In this document: in pieces, positions 8,980-17,685 of the stretch
Numbering within the stretch: position 1 is the first letter of the stretch
Layout of the letters: the number at the start of each line of letters is the position of its first letter
From: RGIG995 sp045542115
GTDB lineage: Bacteria > Bacillota > Clostridia > Oscillospirales > UBA644
Assembly (NCBI GenBank): GCA_045542115.1
Contig: JAZQKK010000016.1
Coordinates: 1-63,134 of the forward strand
Length of the DNA stretch: 63,134 nucleotides
Direction of reading: 5' to 3'
Position numbers and translations under genes: made by a program
Notes under the pieces: generated by a model
What the model saw: the letters and a program-made list of their open reading frames with translations, nothing else
Told to the model about the DNA's origin: nothing
Databases searched by the model: none

Positions 8980-10317
8980 ATGAAATGGATTCGCATCATC
9001 CCCCTGCTTCTTTCCGTCGGAATATTGTTTTCCCTGTTAGGGTGCGAGAAAATCGACCTGAGCGGAGACAAAAATCCCTCGACGCAGCAGACCGACGGGG
9101 AGCCGGAAGTTTCCGACGGAACCACCCTTATCGTGAAAACCACCGTTACGGGAGACGATACCTTTCGGCCCGAAGGGGGCGTATCGTTGAAGGGAGACAA
9201 GATTCTTCAACAAATCCAACAGACCGAGCAGACGCTTGGCGTAACGATTGACGTGGGTATCGTTTCCGAAGAAACCCTTCAAACCACCTTTCTTCGGGCG
9301 TGCAAAAGCGGAAAACGGTATGCGGACCTGATTCAGACCGACGCCGCCTTTTTGGCTCAATATCATAACGAAGGATACTTTCTGTCCCTGTCCGAAGCGG
9401 GGCTGGATGCCTCTGTAACGGGGAGTCTGACAACGCCGGAAGGCGTACCTTACGCTCTGCGGGCGGACGGATGGAATCATCCGTTGCCCACCGCATCAGG
9501 GCTGATTTACTACAATCAAAAGCTTTTTACCGAAGCAGGATGTGAAACGCCCTTGGAACTGCAAGAGGCCGGGGCTTGGAGTTGGACCAATTTTGAGTCG
9601 CTCTGTAAAGAAATCACGAAAGCGTACTCGGGAGAAGTGTTTGCGTTGGCCCACCCCACAAAAGAAGAGCCGGACCTGGTCTGGGCCTCGCTCCACGCCG
9701 TGGGACTTCGGTATTTTGACCAAAACGGAACCTGCATTATGAACTCGGAAACCGGACGGGACGGCTTCTACGCCCTGCAATCCCTCCTTTCTTCCGGCGT
9801 CACCTACCGGCTTGGGTCTTACGAAAACAACGAAGCCGACCCCTCGGCAAAATTGGCCTTTACCAACGGACGCACCGCCCTTCTGGTGGGCAATGCTTCT
9901 CTGTTGTTTGAAACAGGAGAAACGTCCTTGTCGGAAAATCTCCGGGAAGACCTGCGCGTAATTGGGTTCCCCGGAAAGAACGGCGTTCCCTTCGTCCAAT
10001 TCGGGAAAAACGATGTTTTCTGCGGCATTCCCGCAACTGCGAACACGGAACTGTGTGAAAAAGTACTGCCGACCCTCTTTGCAAAAACCGAAGATGCGGA
10101 TTTTGAACAAGAGATGATGGAAGAATTTTTCTATTACGAAACCGACGGCGAATCGTATTTTGATTTGCTCAAAAACGCCTCCACCGATACGTCTCTGCTC
10201 TTTGGAGAAAACCGGTCGCTGGTGGAAGACTATTTTATTCAGATTGCGAACGGACAACTATCCGCAACGGAATATCTGAACAATCTACAACTGATTATCA
10301 ACGCAACGAAAGGATAA
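8980..10317 (+). CDS. Extracellular solute-binding lipoprotein
   Basis: A 445-aa lipoprotein. A signal peptide with lipobox LLGC (Cys ~22) is followed by an acidic/serine linker and a periplasmic-binding-protein fold of the carbohydrate family 1 type (GLIYYNQKLFTEAGCETPLEL and AFTNGRTALLVGNASL are typical). It would bind a sugar-like ligand outside the membrane. No permease or ATPase gene is adjacent; it sits between argS and an ACT-domain gene, so it is an orphan binding protein. Ligand unknown. Confidence 0.8.
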   Translation: MKWIRIIPLLLSVGILFSLLGCEKIDLSGDKNPSTQQTDGEPEVSDGTTLIVKTTVTGDDTFRPEGGVSLKGDKILQQIQQTEQTLGVTIDVGIVSEETLQTTFLRACKSGKRYADLIQTDAAFLAQYHNEGYFLSLSEAGLDASVTGSLTTPEGVPYALRADGWNHPLPTASGLIYYNQKLFTEAGCETPLELQEAGAWSWTNFESLCKEITKAYSGEVFALAHPTKEEPDLVWASLHAVGLRYFDQNGTCIMNSETGRDGFYALQSLLSSGVTYRLGSYENNEADPSAKLAFTNGRTALLVGNASLLFETGETSLSENLREDLRVIGFPGKNGVPFVQFGKNDVFCGIPATANTELCEKVLPTLFAKTEDADFEQEMMEEFFYYETDGESYFDLLKNASTDTSLLFGENRSLVEDYFIQIANGQLSATEYLNNLQLIINATKG

Positions 10318-10322
10318 ATATT

Positions 10323-10592
10323 ATGAGAGCGATTATTACCGTAACCGGGAAAGACAGCGTAGGCATCATCGCCCAGGTGTCCGCCGCCTGCTCGGAAGTC
10401 AATGCAAACATTGAAGACATTACCCAAAAGGTCTTAAACGACCTGTTCGTAATGGTGATGCTGGTAGACATTGACGGTCTTTCGGTGAAATTTACTGATT
10501 TTGTAGACCGTATGACCCAATTAGGCAAGGACAACGGCCTTGTGATTCATACGATGCACGAAGATATCTTCAATGCAATGCACCGCATCTGA
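10323..10592 (+). CDS. ACT-domain protein (UPF0237 type)
   Basis: An 89-aa single ACT domain, full length for the family: MRAIITVTGKDSVGIIAQVS ... NIEDITQKVL. ACT domains bind small ligands such as amino acids and regulate partners. The start has an AGGA site and is 5 bp after the previous stop. The next gene (DUF711) starts 14 bp downstream; these two families are a recurrent pair in Clostridia, so a shared function is likely but undefined. Confidence 0.9.
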   Translation: MRAIITVTGKDSVGIIAQVSAACSEVNANIEDITQKVLNDLFVMVMLVDIDGLSVKFTDFVDRMTQLGKDNGLVIHTMHEDIFNAMHRI

Positions 10593-10606
10593 GAGGAACG
10601 CCCGCG

Positions 10607-11962
10607 ATGATTAACAACAAAGAAATTTTAGAAACCATTCATATGATTGAAAACGAACATCTGGACGTTCGTACCGTAACGATGGGCATCTCCCTGTTCG
10701 ATTGCTGCGACCCCGACCCGAAGGTTGCCTGCCGGAAGATCGTGGACAAAATCTGTTCTAAGGCAGAGAACCTGGTAAGAACCGGGGAAGAAATCGAGAA
10801 GGAATTTGGGATTCCCATTATCAACAAGCGCATTTCCATCACCCCAATGTCTCTGATTGCCGCGGCATCGAAGGCCGACGATTACACCTGTTTTGCCAAA
10901 GCGATGCAAGAAGCGGCAGACAAGTGCGGGGTCAACTTTATCGGCGGGTTTTCTGCTCTGGTTCACAAAGGGTTTACCGAAAGTGACTTGAAGCTGATTC
11001 GCTCCCTGCCCCAGGCCTTGACCGAGACCAGCAACGTCTGTTCCTCCATAAACGTCGCTTCCACCAAGGCCGGCATCAATATGGACGCAGTTAAAATGAT
11101 GGGAAAAACCATCAAAGACCTGGCCTATCTGACCAAAGACCAAGGGTCTATTGGATGTGCGAAATTGGTCGTCTTTGCCAACGTCCCGGAAGATAACCCG
11201 TTTATGGCGGGAGCCTTCCACGGCGTGGGCGAAGGGGAATGTGTCATTAACGTTGGGGTTTCCGGCCCCGGTGTGGTAAAGACCGCCCTGGAAAAATGCG
11301 ACGGAGACCTGTCCGCCGTCGCGGAAACCATCAAGAAGACCGCGTTTAAAATTACCCGTATGGGTCAGTTGGTGGCATCGGAAGCCTCCCGCCGGCTCAA
11401 CGTTCCCTTTGGTATCGTGGACCTGTCCCTGGCCCCCACCCCCGCCATCGGAGACTCGGTGGCTCATATTCTGGAAGAAATGGGGCTGGAACAGTGCGGA
11501 GCCCACGGCACCACCGCTTGTCTTGCGCTTTTGAACGACGCCGTGAAAAAGGGCGGCGTGATGGCATCCTCCCACGTGGGCGGTCTGTCCGGAGCCTTTA
11601 TCCCCGTTTCCGAAGACGCCGGAATGATTCGGGCGGCGGAAAAGGGCGTCTTGACGTTAGATAAATTGGAAGCAATGACTGCGGTCTGTTCCGTGGGATT
11701 GGATATGATTGCCGTTCCCGGAGACACGTCGCAAGACGTCATCTCCGCCATCATTGCCGACGAAATTGCCATCGGCGTGGTCAATACCAAAACCACTGCT
11801 GTGCGCATCATCCCCGCATACGGGAAATCCGTGGGGGATTCCGTAGAATTTGGCGGACTTCTGGGGACCGCTCCCGTGATGCCCGTCCGCAACGTCTCCC
11901 CTGCCAAATTCATTGCCCGCGGCGGCCGTATTCCCGCCCCGATGCAAAGTTTGAAGAACTAA
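10607..11962 (+). CDS. DUF711/UPF0210 (PFL-family) protein
   Basis: A 451-aa protein matching the full length of the UPF0210 family. Recognisable blocks are the N-terminal IRTVTMGISLFDCC-like stretch (here VRTVTMGISLFDC), the central SVGCAKLVVFANVPEDNPFMAGA-type block (here starting SIGCAKL), and a C-terminal region ending in RGGRIPAPMQSLKN. It is cytosolic, with no transmembrane segments. Function is unknown; the constant pairing with the upstream ACT protein suggests a ligand-regulated enzyme. Confidence 0.92.
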   Translation: MINNKEILETIHMIENEHLDVRTVTMGISLFDCCDPDPKVACRKIVDKICSKAENLVRTGEEIEKEFGIPIINKRISITPMSLIAAASKADDYTCFAKAMQEAADKCGVNFIGGFSALVHKGFTESDLKLIRSLPQALTETSNVCSSINVASTKAGINMDAVKMMGKTIKDLAYLTKDQGSIGCAKLVVFANVPEDNPFMAGAFHGVGEGECVINVGVSGPGVVKTALEKCDGDLSAVAETIKKTAFKITRMGQLVASEASRRLNVPFGIVDLSLAPTPAIGDSVAHILEEMGLEQCGAHGTTACLALLNDAVKKGGVMASSHVGGLSGAFIPVSEDAGMIRAAEKGVLTLDKLEAMTAVCSVGLDMIAVPGDTSQDVISAIIADEIAIGVVNTKTTAVRIIPAYGKSVGDSVEFGGLLGTAPVMPVRNVSPAKFIARGGRIPAPMQSLKN

Positions 11963-11974
11963 AAAAGGGGAGAG

Positions 11975-12060
11975 GTATTCTTTTTCTTTTCACGAGAAAA
12001 GAAAAAGAACCAAAAAGAAAAGCGAAATCCGGCAGATTGCATCTGCCGGAAAAAGAATAC
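11975..12060 (+). repeat. Nested inverted-repeat element
   Basis: A perfect 12-bp outer inverted repeat, GTATTCTTTTTC (11975-11986) and GAAAAAGAATAC (12049-12060), encloses two hairpins: a perfect 14-bp stem TTCTTTTTCTTTTC (11978-11991) / 11996-12009, and CCGGCAGAT / ATCTGCCGG (12029-12049). The left arm can pair with either of two partners, so two exclusive folds exist between the DUF711 gene and the next coding region. There is no U-tract of terminator type after the GC hairpin. Confidence 0.65.
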
Positions 12061-12063
12061 GAT

Positions 12064-12540
12064 ATGAAATTATTGTTTAGACAACGGTTTTTTTCTTGGT
12101 TCGATTCTTACGACGTTTTCTATGAATCCGGCGAGGTCGCCTACCGCGTCAAAGGGGAATTGAGTTGGGGAAAGCGGTTGATGATCTTCGATGCCGCAGA
12201 CAACCACGTAGGAACGGTGGAACAACAAATTTTCACCTTTCTTCCAAAGTACGACCTGTACAAAGGAGACGAACTCTATTCCACCCTGTGCAAGGAATTT
12301 TCCTTCTTCCGTCCCCGCTATTACTTCAACGGCGGCCCCGGTTGGGAAATCGAAGGGGATTTCTTTTGTTGGGATTATACTTTGACGGACCAAAAGGGAA
12401 CTGCGGTGGCAACCATCTGCAAGGAATTGTGGAATTGGACCGACACCTACTCCATCACCGTCTCCGACCCGGAGAACGCCCTGACCGCCCTGATGGCAGT
12501 CATCGCCATTGACGCGGTACAGGAAAACAATAACAATTAA
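12064..12540 (+). CDS. LURP-one/tubby-like beta-barrel protein
   Basis: A 158-aa small cytosolic protein with alternating beta-strand pattern: MKLLFRQRFFSWFDSYDVFYE, then VAYRVKGELSWGKRLMIFDA and NHVGTVEQQIFTFLPKYDLY. This layout matches LURP-one-related proteins, a tubby-like barrel of unknown bacterial role. The ATG at 12064 is preferred because homologs of this type begin at the MKLLFRQ segment; the upstream in-frame codon at 12037 lies in the hairpin. No strong ribosome binding site is seen. It is followed by a terminator. Confidence 0.72.
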   Translation: MKLLFRQRFFSWFDSYDVFYESGEVAYRVKGELSWGKRLMIFDAADNHVGTVEQQIFTFLPKYDLYKGDELYSTLCKEFSFFRPRYYFNGGPGWEIEGDFFCWDYTLTDQKGTAVATICKELWNWTDTYSITVSDPENALTALMAVIAIDAVQENNNN

Positions 12541-12542
12541 AA

Positions 12543-12570
12543 AATCCGGCACGAAACTTCGTGCCGGATT
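12543..12570 (+). terminator. Terminator after the LURP-one-like gene
   Basis: Hairpin AATCCGGCACGAA / TTCGTGCCGGATT followed by TCATTTTTTT. It may also serve the converging feo transcript. Confidence 0.85.
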
Positions 12571-12597
12571 TCATTTTTTTCTTTTGGGACTTTCCCG

Positions 12598-12753
12598 TTA
12601 CCGTTTTCCATCTCCGCAATGGCCGGAGCATTGGTCGGCGTAGGGACAGCCGATACATTTTTTGCCCTTTTTCTTCTGTCGGATAAGATACCAGACGATC
12701 AGTCCGGCAATCAGAAGAAGGATGGCAAGAGCAATATAGGTTTCGTATCCCAT
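12598..12753 (-). CDS. FeoB-associated Cys-rich membrane protein
   Basis: A 51-aa small protein. It starts with MGYETYIALAILLLIAGLIV, a single transmembrane helix, followed by a basic stretch RQKKKGKK and a cysteine tail C-x-x-C-x5-C-x3-C (residues 33, 36, 42, 46). This matches the small Cys-rich membrane proteins that recur directly after feoB in Firmicutes. It starts 12 bp after the feoB stop with a GAGGA ribosome binding site, so it is the third gene of the feo operon. It may insert in the membrane near FeoB and bind metal; that role is inferred. Confidence 0.88.
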   Translation of the reverse strand: MGYETYIALAILLLIAGLIVWYLIRQKKKGKKCIGCPYADQCSGHCGDGKR

Positions 12754-12765
12754 AAACATTCCTCA

Positions 12766-14805
12766 TCAAGCGGTTTTAACGGATTTTGCGATTTTTTCTT
12801 TTTGAACCTGTTTATTTGCCCGCAGGGAAAGGACGGCCAAGATCCCGGCAAACACCAACACCGCGGCAAGTCCGGCAAGGGCGGGAACGATCTGCAACTG
12901 CTCCGGAGCGGTCAAAAGCGTACCCAGGGTATACACCAGATACCCCACCGTATAGCCGACTCCAAGTTGGAATCCAACCGCACCCCACAGCCATTTAGCG
13001 CTCTTCATCTCGGCATTCATAGCCCCAATAGCGGCAAAACAGGGAGGCGTATAAAGGTTGAACATCAAGTAGGCAAGGCCGGCGACTTTGCTAATCGCCA
13101 GAATTCCCGCAACCTCAGCCCCCGCTCCTTCCAAAAGCGCAAGGTCTTCGGTATCGATAAGATTTTCAAGTCCCACAAAGCAGACCGCGAGCGTACCGAC
13201 CACGTTTTCTTTTGCGATAAAGCCGGTGATGGCGGCGGCCGCCAATTGCCAGGAGAGAACGCCGACAACCGGAACAAGCAGATAGGCAAAGGGCGATGCA
13301 ATCGACGCCAGAATAGAAGCGTCGGCACTTTCTGCAACCGTAAAACTCCACGTGAAGGTCTGCATCAGTTGAACTACCATATTACACAGAAGGATGATGG
13401 TAGCGGCCTTTACGATATAAGCCCAACCGCGACTGCACATCGACTTAAACGCACCCCACAAAGAAGGAGCCTTGTATTCGGGAAGTTCGATAATAAAGAA
13501 GGATTTTTTAGCCTTGTAGCCCGTAATCAAATTGATAAGCAGGGCACTGAGGAAAATAAGAGCAATCCCGGCAAAATACATCAGAGCGCTGACCCACCAG
13601 GCATTCTCAAAAAATGCCCCGGCGAACAGGGAGATTACGGGGATTTTTGCACCGCAAGGCATAAACGGAGCCAGCATCGCCGTCGCTCTGCGCTCCCGTT
13701 CGTTACGAATCGTGCGGCTCGCCATAATCCCGGGAACGGCACAACCCACCGTGATAACAAAGGGAATCACCGATTTCCCGGAAAGACCGACCCGTTTGAA
13801 AATTGGGTCAAGCACCACCGCGGCACGGGACATATACCCGCAATCTTCCAACAGGGCGATGAGGAAATACATCACCATAACAAGGGGCAAGAAACCAACC
13901 ACGGCAATCATACCGCCGATAACACCGTCCACGAGAATAGAGGAAACGAGGGGGTTGGCATTTTCAAGCAATCCGCCCACCCAACCCTGGAACAGTTCCA
14001 ACAGCGGAACCAGCCCGGGAATGAAGGTATCGCCGATTTCCACCCCTTCCGCAATCCACGTACCGAGGGTTGTTTGAGAAATAAAGAACACAAGGAACAT
14101 CACCGCGGCGAAAATGGGAATCCCAAGCCACTTGTTGGTGAGAACTGCATCGATTTTATCCCCGAAGTTCTTATTCTTGGTTAAAACTTTTCGGGTCTCT
14201 ACTTCTTTTACAAGCTGATTTACAAAGGCAAACCGCTTCCGGTCTTCCCCCTCCACCTGTGCCTTGTCGGTCAGGTCTATTTCTTCCTGTACGTAAGGAG
14301 CCGTTTGCTTTGTGCCCGCTTGTGCAATTGCCGCATCCACAAGGGCTTTCAACCCGTCCGCCGAAGTGGAAACGGTCTTGACAACGGGACATCCCAGTTT
14401 CTTAGACAGCGCATCCGCATCAATCTTATTGCCTTTCTTTTTGCCGATGTCACTCTTGTTCAGCGCCACGACAACGGGAATTCCAAGTTCCAAAAGTTGC
14501 GTGGTAAAGAAAAGACTGCGGCTCAAATTATCCGAATCTACGGTGTTGATAATTACATCGGGGTTCTCGTTCTTTACGTAAGAACTCGTGATGCTTTCTT
14601 CACTCGTGAAGGGGGACATCGAGTATGCGCCGGGAAGGTCCACGGCCGTAATCGCGGTGTTCCCTGCATAGGCTTTTTTAATCGGATGTTCTTTCTTGTC
14701 TACGGTAACACCTGCCCAGTTTCCGACCTTTTCATTCCGGCCGGTCAGTGCGTTATACATTGTGGTCTTACCGGAGTTGGGGTTGCCTGTTAAAGCAATT
14801 CTCAT
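12766..14805 (-). CDS. feoB: Ferrous iron transporter FeoB
   Basis: A 679-aa membrane GTPase that imports Fe(II). The N-terminal G domain has the P-loop GNPNSGKTTMYNALTG (residues ~7-22), the G3 motif DLPGAYSM and G4 NKSD. After a helical GDI-like linker come two Gate domains with about ten transmembrane helices, including CAVPGIMASRTI, where the conserved Cys of the Gate motif is present. It is downstream of feoA; a hairpin with a T run (14894-14916 on this strand) sits between them and may tune feoB relative to feoA. Confidence 0.96.
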   Translation of the reverse strand: MRIALTGNPNSGKTTMYNALTGRNEKVGNWAGVTVDKKEHPIKKAYAGNTAITAVDLPGAYSMSPFTSEESITSSYVKNENPDVIINTVDSDNLSRSLFFTTQLLELGIPVVVALNKSDIGKKKGNKIDADALSKKLGCPVVKTVSTSADGLKALVDAAIAQAGTKQTAPYVQEEIDLTDKAQVEGEDRKRFAFVNQLVKEVETRKVLTKNKNFGDKIDAVLTNKWLGIPIFAAVMFLVFFISQTTLGTWIAEGVEIGDTFIPGLVPLLELFQGWVGGLLENANPLVSSILVDGVIGGMIAVVGFLPLVMVMYFLIALLEDCGYMSRAAVVLDPIFKRVGLSGKSVIPFVITVGCAVPGIMASRTIRNERERRATAMLAPFMPCGAKIPVISLFAGAFFENAWWVSALMYFAGIALIFLSALLINLITGYKAKKSFFIIELPEYKAPSLWGAFKSMCSRGWAYIVKAATIILLCNMVVQLMQTFTWSFTVAESADASILASIASPFAYLLVPVVGVLSWQLAAAAITGFIAKENVVGTLAVCFVGLENLIDTEDLALLEGAGAEVAGILAISKVAGLAYLMFNLYTPPCFAAIGAMNAEMKSAKWLWGAVGFQLGVGYTVGYLVYTLGTLLTAPEQLQIVPALAGLAAVLVFAGILAVLSLRANKQVQKEKIAKSVKTA

Positions 14806-14864
14806 TGAGGTTCCTCCTATTTCTTAACTCTATGTAGATCCTATCAGGTAGAGATACAAATTTA

Positions 14865-14882
14865 AGTTAGCCTCCGCTAACT
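14865..14882 (-). promoter_or_regulatory. Palindromic operator-like site between feoA and feoB
   Basis: Perfect palindrome AGTTAGC-CTCC-GCTAACT. Its core is GTTAG-N6-CTAAC, the same half-sites and spacing as the palindrome at the feoA promoter. Likely site for a metal-responsive repressor of the DtxR/MntR or Fur type; the regulator is not identified. Confidence 0.55.
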
Positions 14883-14893
14883 GGTAGACATAA

Positions 14894-14916
14894 AAAAAAT
14901 AAGCCGCTGCTTATTT
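14894..14916 (-). terminator. Hairpin/attenuator between feoA and feoB
   Basis: On the minus strand AAATAAGC-AGCG-GCTTATTT is followed by a T run, giving a weak intrinsic terminator immediately after feoA. Confidence 0.6.
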
Positions 14917-14922
14917 CTTTTT

Positions 14923-15135
14923 TCAAACGATAATGGCTTCTGCCAACTGATTATCAATATTGTAGCGGGCATCTTTAATGGAGACGGTGCAACCGCCCTT
15001 GCGGCGTGCGATTACGGCAATGGCTTCCCCGCTGTAACAACCGAGAGAGAACAGGAACGCGTTCAATTCCTCGTCATCCGTATTGATCTGCTGAATGATG
15101 TATTCTTTTCCTTCTTCTGCTTCTCTCAGTGTCAT
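14923..15135 (-). CDS. feoA: Ferrous iron transport protein FeoA
   Basis: A 70-aa SH3-like cytosolic partner of FeoB. The motif block LREAEEGKEYIIQQI ... FLFSLGCYSGEAIAVI matches FeoA. The ATG at 15135 is chosen because a GGAGGC site lies 6-7 bp upstream and the protein then has the normal FeoA length; an in-frame ATG at 15168 would add 11 residues and fall inside the operator. It is the first gene of the operon. Confidence 0.92.
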   Translation of the reverse strand: MTLREAEEGKEYIIQQINTDDEELNAFLFSLGCYSGEAIAVIARRKGGCTVSIKDARYNIDNQLAEAIIV

Positions 15136-15158
15136 ACGTTGCCTCCGGTAAAAACAAA

Positions 15159-15177
15159 TAGTTAGCAAAGACTAACC
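15159..15177 (-). promoter_or_regulatory. Operator-like palindrome at the feoA start of transcription
   Basis: GTTAG-CAAAGA-CTAAC at 15161-15176, lying about 10 bp downstream of the -10 box, so it covers about +1 to +20. The core matches the feoA-feoB intergenic palindrome. Confidence 0.6.
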
Positions 15178-15185
15178 ACACGGAT

Positions 15186-15214
15186 ATTATACGCCCGTTT
15201 CCTGAATTTGTCAA
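15186..15214 (-). promoter_or_regulatory. Promoter of the feo operon
   Basis: Perfect TTGACA (15209-15214), 17-bp spacer, TATAAT (15186-15191) on the minus strand. A consensus promoter with an operator at the start site indicates repression rather than activation. Confidence 0.85.
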
Positions 15215-15327
15215 GAGATTTTTTTTACAATTCACATTTTTTTTACAATTCATCTTCCTTTTTTTCTTCATCCTCCCCCCCCATTTTCGTCTTTTTGTTT
15301 GGAAATTTAAAAAAGCCGAAAATCCTA

Positions 15328-15356
15328 TTGACAAACCCCCTAAGAAATGCTATAAT
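15328..15356 (+). promoter_or_regulatory. Promoter of the rhamnosidase gene
   Basis: TTGACA (15328-15333), 17-bp spacer, TATAAT (15351-15356), 30 bp before the start codon, which has an AAGGAGG site. Confidence 0.85.
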
Positions 15357-15385
15357 GATGGCACAAGCCCTTCAAGGAGGATGTT

Positions 15386-17629
15386 ATGGAACAACAAGCA
15401 AAATGGATCAAAACTGAGGAAAAATACGGGGAAATGTCTCCCGAATTCCGCAAGGAATTTACTTTGCACACAACGGTTCGCAAAGCCACGGCCACCGTCA
15501 CCGCAATGGGCGTCTACAACCTGTTTGTGAACGGGCAAAAAGCCGGGAACGCCGTTTTGGCTCCTTTTTGGACCAGTTACCCCAACCGGGTCCAGGAACA
15601 AACCTACGATATTACCCCTCTTCTCTCCGAAAATAACACGATTGGTATTTTGTTAGGCAAAGGATGGGCACTGGGCCGTGTCGGATACAGCCGTCATAAA
15701 CATTTTACCGGATTCTTTGCAGAAAATCTTTCTTTGATTGCAACCATTTCCATTGAATATGAAGACGGTTCTCAGCAAAACATTTTTACCGACGATACCT
15801 GGCAGGTCTGGTCTTCTCAGATTCTGGATTCGGAACTTTACGATGGGGAAACGGTGGACCACACCGCAGAACTCAAATGCCTCGGCTCGGCGGTACTTGA
15901 CCCCGGAAAGCGTCCCGAAATCATCCCCCAGCAGGGAGAAATCGTCACCGAACAGGAACGCATCTTGCCCTGCGAACTTATCACCACCCCCAAAGGGGAA
16001 ACGGTGTTGGACTTCGGGCAAAATCTGGCAGGATACGTGGAAGTAAAGATTCAAGGCAACAAGGGAGATAAAATCGTTCTCACCCACGCGGAAGTTCTGG
16101 ACAGCGACGGAAACTTCTACATCGAAAACCTTCGTACCGCACAGAACCGCAACGAATACATTCTGTCCGGGGAAGGGGAAGAAGTATTCAAACCCTCCTT
16201 CTGCTTCCAAGGATTCCGGTACGTGCGCATTGACGAATTCCCCGCAAACGTGGAAATTGCTCTTAAAAACTTCACCGCAGTCGCCATTTATTCCGATATG
16301 AAGCGCACCGGAGAATTTTCTTGCGGTCACGATAAGATAAATCAACTGTACAGCAACATTCTGTGGGGTCAACGCGGCAACTTTATCGATGTTCCCACCG
16401 ACTGCCCCCAACGGGACGAACGCCTCGGCTGGACGGGGGATGCTCAGGTCTTTTGCCGCACCGCCGCCATTAACTACGACGTGGAAAAATTCTTCACCAA
16501 ATGGTTATCCGATATGGCTCTGGAACAGACCCCCGAAGGCGGTGTCTGGGGAATCGTACCGCGGGTGGGAAGTTGCGGAGACCGTATTTCCGCCGCTTGG
16601 GCAGACGCCGCCGTCATCTGCCCTTGGGAAATCTATCGGGCCTACGGAAACAAAGACCTGCTCCGGCAGAACTTTGATATGATGAAAAAGTGGATCGGGT
16701 ATCTTCACAACTTCGGAGAAGACGAATTCCTGTTCGTCGGCGCTCACCACTACGGAGACTGGCTTGCGATGGACGCCGGCTACGGCATTTACGAAGGAGC
16801 CACTCAAACCGACTTTATCGGTTCGGCTTATTTTGCTTATTCCACCGCTCTGGTCATCAAAGCCGGGAAAATTTTGGGAGAAGACGTTGCCGAATATGAA
16901 GAACTCTATCAAAACGTCCGCAACGCCTTCCGCAAGGCCTTTATGAAAGACGGACTTCCCGTCATTTATCCCAAAGCAGACGCCTTTGACACCAAGCGTC
17001 CGGTAAACAACCTGACCCAGACCGGCATCGTGCTGATTCTTAAATTCGGTCTGTACGAAGAACACGAACGGCAAGGCCTCATCGACAAATTGGCGCAACT
17101 GATTGCAGAAAACGACGGTCGGATGACCACCGGTTTCGTGGGAACGCCCTACATCCTCCACGCTCTTTCGGAAAACGGAAGAAGCGACCTTGCCTACGAC
17201 CTTCTGTTCCAAGAAAAGGCTCCCTCCTGGCTCTTCTCGGTCAACCAAGGTGCTACCACCATCTGGGAACACTGGGACAGCCTGAAAGAAGACGGCACGT
17301 TCTGGTCCACGGCAATGAATTCCTTCAACCACTACGCTTACGGCTCAGTCTTTGACTGGATCTTCGGCGTGGCGCTGGGGATTACCGTTGACGAAGACGG
17401 GGCCGGCTACGAAAAGATTACCGTGGCTCCCGTTCCCGACAAACGGATGGGCTTTGCCAAAGGCTCGATAGATTCCCGGCAAGGCAAAATCCAATCCTAT
17501 TGGCGGTATCTTCCCGACGGTCGGGTTCGGTACGAAATTACCGTTCCCGCCGGCACGAAAGCCACCGTCAAATTGCCCGGGAAAGCCCCTGTGGCAATCT
17601 CCGCAACGACCTATACCGCAATCGTATAA
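15386..17629 (+). CDS. Alpha-L-rhamnosidase (GH78)
   Basis: A 747-aa glycoside hydrolase that releases terminal L-rhamnose from glycans or plant glycosides. N-terminal beta domains include FVNGQKAGNAVLAPFWTSYP, typical of the carbohydrate-binding Bac_rhamnosid_N region. The (alpha/alpha)6 catalytic domain shows the family signature DCPQRDERLGWTGDAQ (~residue 340), with acidic catalytic residues inside it. A C-terminal beta domain follows. No signal peptide is seen, so it acts inside the cell on imported oligosaccharides. It is a single-gene unit next to the uronate operon. Confidence 0.92.
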   Translation: MEQQAKWIKTEEKYGEMSPEFRKEFTLHTTVRKATATVTAMGVYNLFVNGQKAGNAVLAPFWTSYPNRVQEQTYDITPLLSENNTIGILLGKGWALGRVGYSRHKHFTGFFAENLSLIATISIEYEDGSQQNIFTDDTWQVWSSQILDSELYDGETVDHTAELKCLGSAVLDPGKRPEIIPQQGEIVTEQERILPCELITTPKGETVLDFGQNLAGYVEVKIQGNKGDKIVLTHAEVLDSDGNFYIENLRTAQNRNEYILSGEGEEVFKPSFCFQGFRYVRIDEFPANVEIALKNFTAVAIYSDMKRTGEFSCGHDKINQLYSNILWGQRGNFIDVPTDCPQRDERLGWTGDAQVFCRTAAINYDVEKFFTKWLSDMALEQTPEGGVWGIVPRVGSCGDRISAAWADAAVICPWEIYRAYGNKDLLRQNFDMMKKWIGYLHNFGEDEFLFVGAHHYGDWLAMDAGYGIYEGATQTDFIGSAYFAYSTALVIKAGKILGEDVAEYEELYQNVRNAFRKAFMKDGLPVIYPKADAFDTKRPVNNLTQTGIVLILKFGLYEEHERQGLIDKLAQLIAENDGRMTTGFVGTPYILHALSENGRSDLAYDLLFQEKAPSWLFSVNQGATTIWEHWDSLKEDGTFWSTAMNSFNHYAYGSVFDWIFGVALGITVDEDGAGYEKITVAPVPDKRMGFAKGSIDSRQGKIQSYWRYLPDGRVRYEITVPAGTKATVKLPGKAPVAISATTYTAIV

Positions 17630-17643
17630 CCCCATAAAAAATC

Positions 17644-17670
17644 CGTCGGCAGAGACTTTCTCTGCCGACG
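17644..17670 (+). terminator. Terminator after the rhamnosidase
   Basis: Hairpin CGTCGGCAGAG / CTCTGCCGACG followed by eight T residues. Confidence 0.92.
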
Positions 17671-17685
17671 TTTTTTTTAAATTTC

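Noticed and set aside
12619..14184. 521-codon plus-strand frame over feoB
   Set aside because: Antisense shadow; low-complexity His/Gln/Asn-rich translation and no ribosome binding site.
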